Positions 1 through 10,777 of a stretch of 64,000 nucleotides of DNA are shown one piece after another. The stretch comes from Monosiga brevicollis MX1 (taxonomy: Eukaryota; Opisthokonta; Choanoflagellata; Craspedida; Salpingoecidae), in the NCBI RefSeq assembly GCF_000002865.3, contig NW_001865068.1:186357-250356 (forward strand). The letters run 5' to 3'. Each line of letters begins with the position of its first letter. Positions within the stretch are counted from its first letter, which is position 1. The position numbers and the translations under genes were made by a program. The notes under the pieces are model-generated. The model saw only the letters and a list, made by a program, of their open reading frames with translations. It had not been told where the DNA came from and made no database searches.

Positions 1-767
1 GTCAATACAGCCTCGCGCATGGAGAGTAACAGCATCAAGAACCACATTCACCTTTCCGGAGCGGCAGCCAAGTTGCTCAAGGAGCAATACGAAGCCCAGC
101 GTCGCACGGACATGGCCCGTAGCCTGCATTGTCGCGGCAAGATTGAGATCAAGGGCAAGGGCGGCATGGTGACGTACTGGCTGCTCCGACCCGAGCAAGT
201 GGAACGATTGGACCAGGGCATTTCGCCAGATGACTTTAACAAGGTTGGTACATGTGCAGAGGAGGAAAGACACCCCCCCTTTGGCTGTGCTTCTGGTGCT
301 TTGTGCCGGATGGCATCAGTCTCCCGCGATTCAGGGCGATGGGCCTCACTGCTGGGTGTTGGTGCGTGTAGCTGGAGGAGGAGAACAAGGCAGCTGCGGA
401 GCAAGCGGCGCATTTGAACAAGCCGCGACGCCAGAACAGTCATCGCATGCCGGACATGAGCGGGGCTGTGAAAGCAGGTCCCAGCTTGCTGTTACAGCCG
501 CGCCAACGCCGTCGCTCAAGCACCGAGTCAGGCCACATGACACCCATTTCAGAGCATCACTTGTCCAACGCCTCCAATCCCTCAGCTTATCGCAAGCGCT
601 CTTCCCTGGGGCCAGTGGAAGAGGCCCTGCGCCAACCAAGCTCGGAGGAAAGCGCACCTCACGCTGAAAAGCGACTGTCTGAGAGCACCATTGAGCTGGC
701 CCTGTCCGGGGCCAGACGCATGTCAGCACCCGACGCTGTGGTGCATTTGGAGACGAGCGAGATTTGA
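1..767 (+). CDS. Class III adenylate/guanylate cyclase, 3' end (partial)
   Basis: This is the C-terminal end of a nucleotide cyclase that makes cAMP or cGMP from ATP or GTP. The window opens in frame inside the catalytic domain: VNTASRMES, then HLSGAAAKLLKEQ, then RGKIEIKGKGGMVTYWLL, which are the closing strands of the class III cyclase fold. Exon 1 runs from 1 to 243 and exon 2 from 372 to 767, with a 128 bp GT-AG intron and phase 0 on both sides. The tail after the domain is about 140 residues, polar and rich in Ser and Arg, with no domain I recognise. Whether the full protein is a membrane receptor or soluble cannot be seen, because the upstream part is outside the window. Residues that separate ATP from GTP use also lie upstream. 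Confidence 0.9.
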
Positions 768-1450
768 GACGTGCCCTTGAGCAAGCGGCGGGATGTAAAG
801 CGTGATCGTCTGGATGAAATAATTGAGCCCATGCAAATGCAATCGGCTGGTCAAGTCGGTTGGTAAGTTGATGACTGAGAAGGCCACGAGGTTGGCGATT
901 TAAGAGGATGGGGGCATGGGGTGTGGGCCCCGCGCGGAAAAATATGCCAAGGCAATGTGAGATCCGCGTACTCGTCATCCGGACATGAGCAGGTTGCTTT
1001 CCCTGGCAGTGATGACTCATATGACGGGAGAAAAAAAGGAAAAAAAATAAAACCATGGAGACAACGGCCAAAGTATGTGGTTAATTTTGAAGGATAGGAA
1101 GCAGTGCCTTCATAGTCAAGGCACACGGACGGATGACAAACAACGGAGCAGGCCACTCGCAAAGAGCGCGACAGCCATGGGCATGTCAGGGAAGAAGGTA
1201 TGAACGAGGTGATAAAAGGAGTCTGGTGGGGTGTCAGTCTGAGACATTTCCAGGCTGACGCACATGAGCCCAGCCAGAATTTAATCACGGTAGCGATCGC
1301 CAATCCAGGGGGTATTGCTATAATATTCAAAAAGCACGAGGAACGAGACAGGGCCGCCAGTTAAGAGGATGCGAGAACAGCAAAGTAGTAGGCCACCAGA
1401 TAGGGCCATGAACAGCTAGGGAAGAGCAGGTTGTTTGTCGGGCCAAGCGC
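768..1450. other. Intergenic stretch, no gene seen
   Basis: This stretch holds the 3' flank of the cyclase gene and the 3' flank of the convergent small gene that ends at 1451. It contains short A-rich runs around 1029-1055. Open frames here are short, have no recognisable domain and are not continued across plausible splice sites. Confidence 0.5.
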
Positions 1451-1692
1451 TTACGCAAGGATGGGCTTGGAGAACCACTTGTCGGTCAGGTAGACGACAA
1501 AGAGGCCGCCAGCCGCACCGTAGGCTGCTGCCGTGGGAGCCCTTTACATGTTGGTCAGCAGTCAGCCAAAGTGAGCATGCTCGAAACTTTTCAAGGGCAC
1601 GAGCCGAAGCTGGAAGAAAGAGAACTAGGGCATGGCTGCTCGAAGGGCGAGCAGCTCGAGCCAGGACACGAGTCGTACCAGCGGGTGGCCAT
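1451..1692 (-). CDS. Cytochrome bc1 complex subunit 10-like, small membrane protein
   Basis: Two minus-strand exons, 1679-1692 and 1451-1541, join across a 137 bp intron (donor GTACGA, acceptor AAAG) to give a 34-residue protein. It begins MATRWAPTAAAYGAAGG and ends TDKWFSKPILA. The pattern W-x-P-T-A, a glycine-rich membrane segment and T-D matches the 6.4 kDa subunit of mitochondrial complex III (UQCR11/QCR10 family), a non-catalytic single-pass inner-membrane subunit. A good acceptor (CTTGCACAG) directly precedes the ATG, and a GTAAGC donor preceded by an in-frame stop lies near 1818, so a non-coding first exon is likely. The protein is shorter than the family norm of about 56 residues, so a missed small exon is possible. 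Its head-to-head neighbour is ATP synthase alpha. Confidence 0.45.
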
Positions 1693-1824
1693 CTGTGCAA
1701 GGAGCTTGGGGTTGGTGGCTGATGCAAAGGCAGGAGGTGGAGGGTGAGACGGTTTGGACGGCACGTCTGGCTGGCAGGACTCGGCTCGCGCGAGGCATGG
1801 GCTTACGGATCATGCTGGCGGTCT

Positions 1825-2764
1825 TCCAGGAAGGACGATTGATGATGCCGAGGCTGCGCGTGTTGGGTATACAAAACACAGGTTTGTCAGCCGAATGAGT
1901 CTGCACACTAGCTGCGTTTGAAGACACCACGAGTGCTGCTGCCGGCTGCGGGCCATGGCAAGGCACACCGACACACTGCCGTCGCCCCAACCTCATCCAC
2001 ACATCGCATCCCTCCCCGCCACCGACCACTCTTGACAGCCCGTTCCTTTTCCTGTGCGACTTGAAAAAAAAAGACACCCTATCTGTTTTTGAAATGCACG
2101 ACCGACCAGCTCCGCATTCCGAGCGCGCCACGGCGCTGCCGTTTCGTCTTCATCGCCCTCGCACACACACACACACACACACACACTTGACCGACTTTGA
2201 AGCGGGTTGCTTTTTTACATACCACTAAGAGAAAATACCCTCCTTACCGCTTTATTTCCCAGACATCGCCTTATTCCTCGGGTTTTGAATTTTGTCAGAA
2301 GGAGGGGGGTCAAAAAAATTTGACGCTTTATGCCCTTCCACAGAGGAGAGAAAACGGCTGACATTTGGGGAGCCTTCTCTCAGTCGTTGTCATCAGCGAC
2401 TTTGGCGACAAAAAGTTCAAAAGACCAACAGTCTTTTTTTCCTGATAGAGCGATTCCGAGATTTCAACCCACCTGCGGAGAAACAACGCGCTCCATAACC
2501 GTGTATCATATGACCCAGCTCCCTGGTTCCTTGCCCTTTGCAACTTAACAACGTGTCTCTCCAGTGTCACGACGGAGCTGCACCTCTGCCACAACACTGA
2601 TATCACCTTGCGTTTTTCCCCCAACGGACACTGACCTCGTCCCTTTCTCTGCGTGTGCCAGTGATCGGCTGCTAAGACCGGTGGCTGCCGTACCTGGCAT
2701 TCACTTCCCTTTCCCGGCTCAACGGCATCAAGCCCCTTCGCGTTTTTTTTCCTCCTCCAGCAAC
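1825..2764. promoter_or_regulatory. Divergent promoter region between complex III-like and ATP synthase alpha genes
   Basis: About 900 bp separate the probable first exon of the minus-strand complex III-like gene from the ATG of ATP synthase alpha at 2765. It contains a (CA)n run at about 2162-2186 and several C/T-rich stretches. No open frame is convincing. Sharing of control elements by two mitochondrial genes is inferred from geometry only; no specific binding site can be named. Confidence 0.35.
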
Positions 2765-5272
2765 ATGTTCTCCCGTCTCGTCGTTGCCTCCCGGGTAAGC
2801 ACCGAGCCAAAGCCAAAGCCAAAGCCACAGCTGCTGGGGAAAGGCAGGGTGGTGCAGCCAACCCTCCCTGCGCCTGCCGTATGCCAGTCGCTGAATGAGC
2901 ACACAGACAATGGGGGCGGGCCGCCGAAGCAGATGCCTGCCAAGGCTTGGCGTGAGGTTGCAGTGGCTGCCATCGTGTCGGTACACTCGTGCTTGGTGCG
3001 CGCACTGACGCGATGCGCTGCCATCACCCAACTACCATGGGTCACTGCACCTCCTTGCGGCATTGGATACCCATGCGCACGCTCGTGCTCTCGGCTTGCT
3101 GGCTGCCTGCCCCAAATGTCCCCGCGCCCATCCGTTCCAGCTCGCGTGTGCTGTTGTGCTGTGACCCTTTCAGTTGATCACTACTGCACTCGACTGCCAG
3201 TCGAGATGAGTGGTCATGGGCATGGTGCGGCCATGACCAGTGCGACAGTGGAGACATCCCAACAGCGCACACTTGCTCGATTGAAACATTCAAAAAGACA
3301 GGGCAGCAGGGCGCATGCAATCCAGAGATGGAACAAACTTTTTTCTCGCCAGACGAGGGCCAACTAACGTTGGGGGCCTTCGTCGCGGCACATTGCTTTC
3401 CCCCCCCCCCCCCCCCCCCGTCATCTCAATTGCTATTGGCTTTCGTGCTCAATCATAGGCGGCGCCGGCCCTGCGCCAAATTCACACCTCCATCGCTGCC
3501 CGTGCCGCTGGTATGATCGTGCCCCGCTCTTCGCTTTTGATTTTGGTCGTCTTCTCTAGGACTTTCTGAGTCAAGGAAAGGGCGTGTGAAACCCTGGGGT
3601 GCTGGAAAAAGCGACGTCTTGGTGCACCCTTTCTTCTTTCCCCAGGGACACACCCCCGCCTCTCTCCTTGTTCTCTCGTGATCAAGCGCTTGTTGAGTTA
3701 CACCTGGTCTCGAGGCATTCCCTGACTGGCATGCTGCCTGCACGCGTAGGTACCTCCGAGGTTTCCAGCATCCTCGAGCAGCGCATCCTCAGCGCTGCTG
3801 GTCAGCCCGAGCTTGAGGAGACGGGCCGTGTCCTGTCCGTCGGTGACGGTATTGCCCGTGTCCATGGCCTTAACAATGTCCAGGCCGAGGAGATGGTTGA
3901 GTTCAGCTCTGGCCTCCAGGGCATGGCTCTCAACCTCGAGTCCGACAACGTTGGTGTTGTCGTGTTCGGTAACGACAAGCTCATCAAGGAGGGTGATGTC
4001 GTGAAGCGTACCGGTGCCATTGTCGATGTCCCCATCGGTGATGAGCTCCTTGGTCGCGTTGTCGATGCCCTCGGCAACCCCATTGATGGCAAGGGTGCCT
4101 TCAAGAACGCTCCCCGCTCTCGTGTCGGCATCAAGGCCCCCGGCATTATCCCCCGCAAGTCGGTGTGCGAGCCTATGCAGACTGGTATCAAGGCCGTCGA
4201 CTCGCTTGTGCCCATTGGCCGTGGCCAGCGTGAGTTGATCATTGGTGATCGTCAGACCGGCAAGACCGCCGTCGCCATTGACGCCATCATCAACCAGAAG
4301 CGCTTCAATGATGGCACTGATGAGAGCAAGAAGCTGTACTGCATCTACGTTGCCGTCGGCCAGAAGCGCTCCACCGTTGCCCAGCTCGTCAAGCGCCTTA
4401 CGGACGCCGATGCCATGAAGTACTCCATTGTCATCTCGGCTACCGCCTCTGATGCCGCTCCCCTCCAGTACCTTGCCCCCTACACTGGTGCCGCCATGGG
4501 CGAGTACTTCCGTGACAACGGCAAGCACTCTCTCCTCATTTACGACGATCTGTCCAAGCAGGCCGTCGCCTACCGTCAGATGTCTCTCCTCCTCCGCCGT
4601 CCCCCTGGTCGTGAGGCCTACCCCGGTGATGTTTTCTACCTGCACTCTCGTCTCCTCGAGCGTGCTGCCAAGATGAACGACTCCCTTGGCGGCGGCTCCA
4701 TGACTGCCCTCCCCGTTATTGAGACCCAGGCCGGTGATGTGTCTGCTTACATTCCCACCAACGTCATTTCCATTACCGATGGTCAGATTTTCCTTGAGAC
4801 CGAGCTTTTCTACAAGGGTATCCGCCCCGCTATCAACGTCGGTCTCTCCGTGTCCCGTGTCGGCTCTGCTGCCCAGACCAAGGCCATGCGTCAGGTTGCC
4901 GGCAAGATGAAGCTCGAGCTTGCCCAGTACCGTGAGGTTGCCGCTTTCGCCCAGTTCGGTTCCGATCTCGATGCCGCCACCCAGCAGCTCCTGAACCGTG
5001 GTGCTCGCCTTACCGAGCTCCTCAAGCAGGGCCAGTACGTCCCCATGCCCATTGAGGAGCAGGTCGTTGTCATCTTTGCTGGTGTCCGTGGCTTCCTCGA
5101 TGCCGTCGACACCAACAAGATTGTTGCCTTTGAGAAGGCTTTCCTGCCTTTTGTCAAGGCCAACCACCAGGATGTCCTCGACACCATTGCCAAGGAGGGT
5201 GCCCTCTCCGACGCCATGGAGGCCAAGCTCGGCGACATCTGCAAGTCCTTTGTTGCTGAGTTCAACGCGTAA
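2765..5272 (+). CDS. ATP5F1A: Mitochondrial F1Fo ATP synthase subunit alpha
   Basis: Alpha subunit of the mitochondrial F1 ATPase, which alternates with beta in the catalytic hexamer and carries the non-catalytic nucleotide sites. Three exons join in phase: 2765-2794, 3459-3510 and 3750-5272, giving 534 residues. The first two exons encode an Arg-rich, acid-free mitochondrial presequence ([10 protein letters not shown], then a stretch ending [10 protein letters not shown]). The large exon carries the mature protein, starting near [11 protein letters not shown], with the P-loop GDRQTGKT, the [12 protein letters not shown] segment and the family's usual length. Codon use in the large exon is strongly biased to C-ending codons, as expected for a highly expressed gene. 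Intron 1 (664 bp) contains a run of 20 C at 3400-3419. The antisense strand has a long open frame, which I treat as a shadow of codon bias. Confidence 0.98.
3400..3419 (+). repeat. Poly-C run in ATP synthase alpha intron 1
   Basis: Twenty consecutive C lie about 40 bases upstream of the intron 1 acceptor at 3458. They could act as a pyrimidine-rich tract or be a simple slippage product. The length may be miscalled by sequencing. Confidence 0.8.
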
Positions 5273-6078
5273 ACGCGCGCAACCCACTTTTAATCTTTTG
5301 CGCTCGTCTCTTTGAGACAAACCTGTGTGTGGTCTTTTCCTTGGGTCATTGTGCCGATTTTATCAAGGCGGCCGCACCAACCCATGTTGATGAGGGTGTT
5401 TCTCGATTGTCTTGATTTCCATTTCTTGTTCTTGTGCTTGATTGGTCATTCTGCAGTTGGGTGTTGACTCCTTTCTCCATGGTGCCACTTCTTCCCATCC
5501 TTTTGCTTGCCCCCTTTCCTTTTAACGTCTAGTTCACGCGTTTCCCTTGCTTCGAGCTGCGCGCCTTTCCTTTCCTTTTTGCTCTATGTGTGCGCGAGGA
5601 AAAGGACGTGTGAGCTCTAGCAAAAAATTTGAAAATGAAAACTTGACATTTGGTCCTGACGCTTTCTTAACATGTCAATTCTTGCCGGGACCATGCGTCA
5701 CTCCCCCTGCCACACCCACCACTCCTTCCTTTCACTCGGGACCCTCCTGCTTGACTCTTTGAACATGACCAGTTCTGTTGTGTCATGACTACCGATCCCT
5801 CTGACGCGCCTCCTGAGGTCCTCTTGTCTGTGTGTATGTGCGCGCGCGCTCTCACACGCACGCACACACACACACACTCTCTCTTCTCTCTCTGTCTGTT
5901 TGTCTGTTTGTCTGTTTGTCTGTTTGTCTGTTTGTCTGTTTGTTAGTCAGTCAGTCTGTCTGTCTGTCAGTCTCTCTTGTCTCTGTCCCTCTCTCTGTCT
6001 TCTGTGTCTGTGTCTTCTGTTTATTTATTACTTTCTCGCAATCTGTCTCTCTCTTTTCACACACTTTTTGTCAAAGGA

Positions 6079-6152
<74 letters not shown>

Positions 6153-6333
6153 ACACACACATAAAACACGAAACACACACAGAGCGGGAGTCGGGGGCGG
6201 GATTTCAGGAGGGGCGGGGTGCCTCTGTCTTTGGCTGAAGCGTGGCTGGATTCTTGTCGGCACGGGGTTGGGAGTGTATGTGTGTGCAGCTCTTGCTGTG
6301 GTGCTTTGGCTGTCTCGCTGCCAGACTGCAGCG
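5273..6333 (+). repeat. Compound microsatellites upstream of the receptor tyrosine kinase gene
   Basis: After the ATP synthase stop comes about 500 bp of T/C-rich 3' flank without a gene. It is followed by TG/CA at 5824-5877, tandem TCTGTTTG units at about 5896-5943, a CT/TCTG stretch to about 6060, and a long (CA)n at about 6079-6150. The block ends about 180 bp before the start codon at 6334. Reading frames through it are repeat translations and not proteins. Confidence 0.85.
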
Positions 6334-9263
6334 ATGGCGGCCTGGCGACGCGCCCCCGCCGCTCAAGGGTACATTCTAGGTCGATTACGACTGCCCGTCG
6401 CGCTTCTGCTGCTACTGGCAGGATGTCAGATGCGTGCGGCTCGGGGCCATGGATGTCCAGCCATCGTCCCTGGCTTTGGCGATCTGTCCTGCCCCAGCTT
6501 GCCGGAATCGCCCAGCGACGGCTTTTGCCAGCTCTCCTGTGCGTTCAATCCTCAAGACCCGTACAACGTGTTTGTCAACGCGACCTGCCAGCCGGATGGG
6601 ACCTGGGCACTGGACAGCGACTGTCGACCATACCTCGCCAACGTTTGCACTTATTACGCGGACCCAAGTCATCTCAACTGTAACATGAACAAGCTTGAGC
6701 TCTCCTTTCCCCGCGGCACGCCGAGAGACTGGACCAAGCTCTATCTGCGAGCAAACGATCCCATGCTCCTGGACTTGACGAGCAACAACCTGATCACCAC
6801 GGACACCCAGCTGACGTTCAACCTCAATGGCTTGAATCCCTTGACCATCGAGAGCAATCTCCTCAATACACGGGTGGTTGAACTTTCGCTGCGCAACTTG
6901 CCAAGTGATAGCATCCCTGATGTCAGGTCCACATCCTTGATACACCTCACCGTGGCCCCAAACAGCGGCACCCTGGATCCAGAGAGGTTCCTCTATACCA
7001 TACCCAATGTGAAGAGTTTGACGATAGATGTGCGTGATGCTAGCATCTTGCCCCTGGACACTTCGCGCGGCAACTTGGCCAATGTCGACTTTTTGGGCTT
7101 TTACACCCAGAACATGACTGAATACTTGGCCGCAGACTTTGCCTCGGTGTGGAGGCCCCAAGAAATGGATGCCTTCATCACATCAACCAACAGTGGGACT
7201 ATTATTACCCGGGCATTCTTGCCACAAAAACAAAGTCTTCATTATTTTCGGGCCGCTGTCAACGGCCCGGTCTACGTGGACCTAGAAGCCCTGCCTCGTG
7301 CCATTAATCACACCCGGCTGAGGGAGATCAGCTTTGAGCTTTCCAAGGCAGCCTTTCGGGAACGCATTGTTTTATTGACCAACTCTGGCACCAACTGCAC
7401 CATCACCTACGAGAGTGCTATCCGCACCGATCCTTACATCTCGTGCCATTGTGGTGGCACGCCCCAGTTCCACGACGTACCCCACTGTCCTTACGTCCCG
7501 CCCTTCTCGTGTCCCACAGCGGGTGATCGGACAATCTTGGCGACTCAAATCTGTGACGGGGTGCCGGATTGCATCAATGGCGCCGACGAAGCCGAATGCT
7601 TTGCTGTTGTCAACTTTATCCTACCAGATGCCGCCACTCAGCAAATCCCCCCAGCCTGCACCAGTCTGAGCGTCACTGTGAATGCTGGGCGGGTAAGTTC
7701 TTTCTGTGGCTTGAACCCACAACCGCCCGCTCTGACTTATGCAAAGCTGGCTCAGGCATTTCCTCACCAAACCGCCCACACCTGTTGCCCCTTCTTTACC
7801 ATTCACCAGTTGACCTCAAACTACATCAGCGGGTGCGGTACCTACCGCGGCATGATTCGCGGGCGCGATATGATTGAAATGAACGGTCTCGGCAATACCA
7901 TTCAGTAGGTCTCGTCCGTCACTTGTGCCATGATTTGCTCAAGAGTTTGCCGTTCGCCTTTTGTGTTTGAGCTTTGCTCATGCATGATTCTGCCACCAAC
8001 GTAGAATTCTGGCCAACGAAACCTCAGGCTGGTGCTTGTACCGAATTCGTGTCGCATACACCTTTCGGACTGAAGCCGTTGGGGACACAATTGATGTGAC
8101 AGGCGTGGCTTATCTTTCCGAGGGCAGCGTGGCCTTTCTCAATATTACCAATCCTGGTGATGAGTCGCGTCCAAGCATGCCATCCGCTGACGAATTCAGC
8201 GCCCGTTGGGCTGCTGCGGTGCGCGAGTTTGAGGCAACAACGACATTGCCCACCACAATCCCCCCACTGACGACCAACGCTGTAAACAGCGTCACTCACA
8301 GCTCTGCCGATGGCGTGGCTATTATCGTGGTCGCCGCGGTGGCGGGCGCGCTTGTGCTCGTATTTCTCTTGGTTATCCTTGTGTGTCGCCACCGCCGACG
8401 CACCGGCTTGGTCATGAGTGCAGATAAGCTGCGTGCTCAGTGGGATATGCTGCTCACCAGCCTGCCCCATTCTGATATGCGCAATGCGCTGTTCCTCATT
8501 CATTTGTACGTTTGCGCATGCCCCACCTTCAAACCAAGCTTGCAAGCCGCCAATGTGTTCACTCTAGACTGTAGCTTACACATCCCGTGTCGACATCATA
8601 CCTTTGTGTGGATGCCTTCTAGGCGCGATGTCCAGTTGGGCGAAGAGCTAGGAAGCGGTAACTTTGGGCGCGTTTTACACGTATGTGTGGCGCACCAAGT
8701 GACCCGATGCTTGCTCCACTAGCCCGCTTGCTCATTGAAATGCCATGGAATCACGCAACATCTTATAGGGACTCTGGTCTCAAGACAAGGGCAGTGCCAT
8801 ACCAGTTGCCATCAAATTTATCACGACCGCGGTGCGTTGCGTTGCTGACACCGACGACCAAAAGTGAGCAAACTGCGCATTGGCTCACATCTAATGGTAT
8901 ACCCTTCGCTTTGCAGGATGGGATGGATTGGCGTTCGCAACTGCTCAAAGAGGCCGTGGCAATGAATACGATTGGGCAGCATCCGCACGTCATTCAGCTC
9001 CATGGCTTGCTCATGACACCGTGGGTGGCCCGTCGTGCGCATCTGACAACAGCAAGCAGTCTTGTCTTCGTTTGAGTCATGTCGCTTCTGGGCGGTGGCT
9101 CTGCTACCTAGGTTTGAGGATGAAACCGTGGCATTTGTCATGGAGTTTGCTGCACACGGCGATCTGAGATCTTACTTGCAGCGAGAGGACGTGGAATTTG
9201 GAGTAGCCCATACTTTGCAAGCGGCGCACCAGGTCTTGTTTCATTGCTCACGTCTCCATATGT

Positions 9264-9314
<51 letters not shown>

Positions 9315-9839
9315 GTGCCCTGGCCCTTGCGTTTCTCAATGTTCAATCTCACATTTGCTCTGGATCCGTGCACGCATGCGCACAGGTGGCGCTTGCACTG
9401 GGATTCATCAGCAAACAAGGCCTAGTTCACCGCGATGTGGCGGCTCGTGTACGCCAGCCTTGCCCTTCTTGCATGTCATGCGCATGTATATGCCACATAG
9501 TACTACCCTTCTATCGACGGGCAGGGAGGGCGCTCATTTGTCACTGTGCTCGCTCGTAGAATGTGCTCGTATTTGAGGACCAACCAACCATGCTGGTCAA
9601 GCTGACAGATTTTGGCTGTATGTCCTTGCCCTGATCCTTGGCTTTGGTGCAAAAAAAATCATCTCATGTCGATAAACAGTGGCCCGCGTTCTGTCACAGC
9701 ATCAGGAGTATTATCGTAGCGCTCAAGACGACAGTCTGCCGTTCCGGTAAGCGTGGCACAGGCTCCAACGCACGGGTTTACGAGGCTGGCAACGGGCGCA
9801 TCTCACTTGATTTGATGTCATGGCATGGTCGGGTCGACC

Positions 9840-9870
<31 letters not shown>

Positions 9871-10482
9871 TACTTGACGTGCATATGCAGGTGGATGGCC
9901 CCGGAGGCAATAACACAGCGTCGTTTCTCGGAAAAATCAGATGTCTGGTTCGTCTGCTTTCATCCTCTCCAAAGATCTGTCAAAGCCAGAATGCTGGGCT
10001 GCTCTTACTGATGGGGGTGGGCATCTTCTGACCGGCAGGAGTTTTGGCGTGTTGCTCTTTGAGCTCACAACCCGAGGTCGCGCGCCTTATGGGAATCAAA
10101 GCAACCCCGTGGTCCTGCAAAACATCGCACGAGGTAGGTTTGTTTTGGAGACACGAGTCGATGGCCTTGCGTATTCTTGCCCACTTGTGCGTATGCGTCG
10201 GTTGGTTGCGGATGCTGATGACATAATGCGGCCTCATTTCTCTCAGGGAAAACCTTACAGCTGCCTCCCAGCGCGCCTGTCTCGTTGCATTGGTATGCTA
10301 GCCACAGCCTGTCCTGTTATGCGAGGCGTTTACCAGAGAGTTTTTACTCAGGTCCTCATCCTGTTTGGGTACTGTCCAGGTTATGTGCTGAGATCTGGGT
10401 CTTTGAACCAGAGCAACGGCCAAGCTTTGAACAGATTGTCGAGCACCTGGGAGGTGAGCTGAGCTCAGAATCGCAATTATGA
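6334..10482 (+). CDS. Receptor tyrosine kinase with sushi-like and LDL-A ectodomain
   Basis: Fourteen exons join in phase to 929 residues: 6334-7692, 7810-7904, 8005-8505, 8623-8680, 8769-8831, 8917-9020, 9112-9232, 9386-9448, 9560-9617, 9680-9746, 9891-9947, 10039-10133, 10247-10292 and 10380-10482. The N-terminus is a signal peptide (PVALLLLLAGC). Next come a sushi-like Cys module ending TCQPDGTWALDSDC, a long region of divergent leucine-rich strands, an LDL-receptor class A module (ICDGVPDCINGADEAEC), a further Cys-containing region and a Thr-rich stalk. One membrane segment (AIIVVAAVAGALVLVFLLVI) is followed by CRHRRR. The kinase domain has GSGNFGRV, VAIK, the helix C Glu in LLKEAVAM, HRDVAARN, DFGLAR and RWMAPEA. 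HRDxAARN marks it as a tyrosine kinase, and all catalytic residues are present. The activation loop carries YY. The tail after the kinase is very short. Two introns carry long (TG)n runs. Ligand and substrate are unknown. Confidence 0.93.
9268..9313 (+). repeat. (TG)n microsatellite in a kinase-domain intron
   Basis: An uninterrupted TG run fills much of the 153 bp intron between 9232 and 9386, just before the catalytic-loop exon. A second TG run of about 29 bases lies at 9839-9867 in the intron before the APE exon. Confidence 0.9.
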
Positions 10483-10777
10483 TGAACATGACATTGGATA
10501 TCTCGTACATCTCGTATGGTTGTGAACTATTATTATGATGGACGTGTGGAGGTGGAATGCCAATCTAAAACTATTGCTTGATCGTTGTCGCCATCAGTCA
10601 AGTGTCGGCTCTGGCTCCGTGAGCTTGAATGCGAAAATCACCAGTCCTGAATCACCAGCCCTGCTTGGTTTGCTTTGTTTTTTTAATGACGATCAACAAC
10701 AAAAAGCAAAAAAAAAAAAACAGAAAAAAAAAAAAAAAGAACGTGAGTCACATTCACTTTACACACAACAGGAAAGA
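10483..10777 (+). other. Spacer with A-rich tract between receptor kinase and dapF
   Basis: This 295 bp gap holds the 3' flank of the receptor kinase gene and the 5' flank of dapF. An A-rich tract lies at about 10701-10739, including runs of 12 to 15 A. No separate gene is seen. Confidence 0.6.

Noticed and set aside
3698-5320. A 540-residue open frame antisense to ATP synthase alpha.
   Set aside because: It mirrors the C-ending codon bias of the sense gene. Its translation is low in aromatic residues, rich in Gly, Asp and Leu, and has no domain.
5977-6333. Upstream extension of the receptor kinase frame through the repeat block.
   Set aside because: It translates as Ser-Leu and Thr-His repeats. 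The ATG at 6334 is followed at once by a proper signal peptide.
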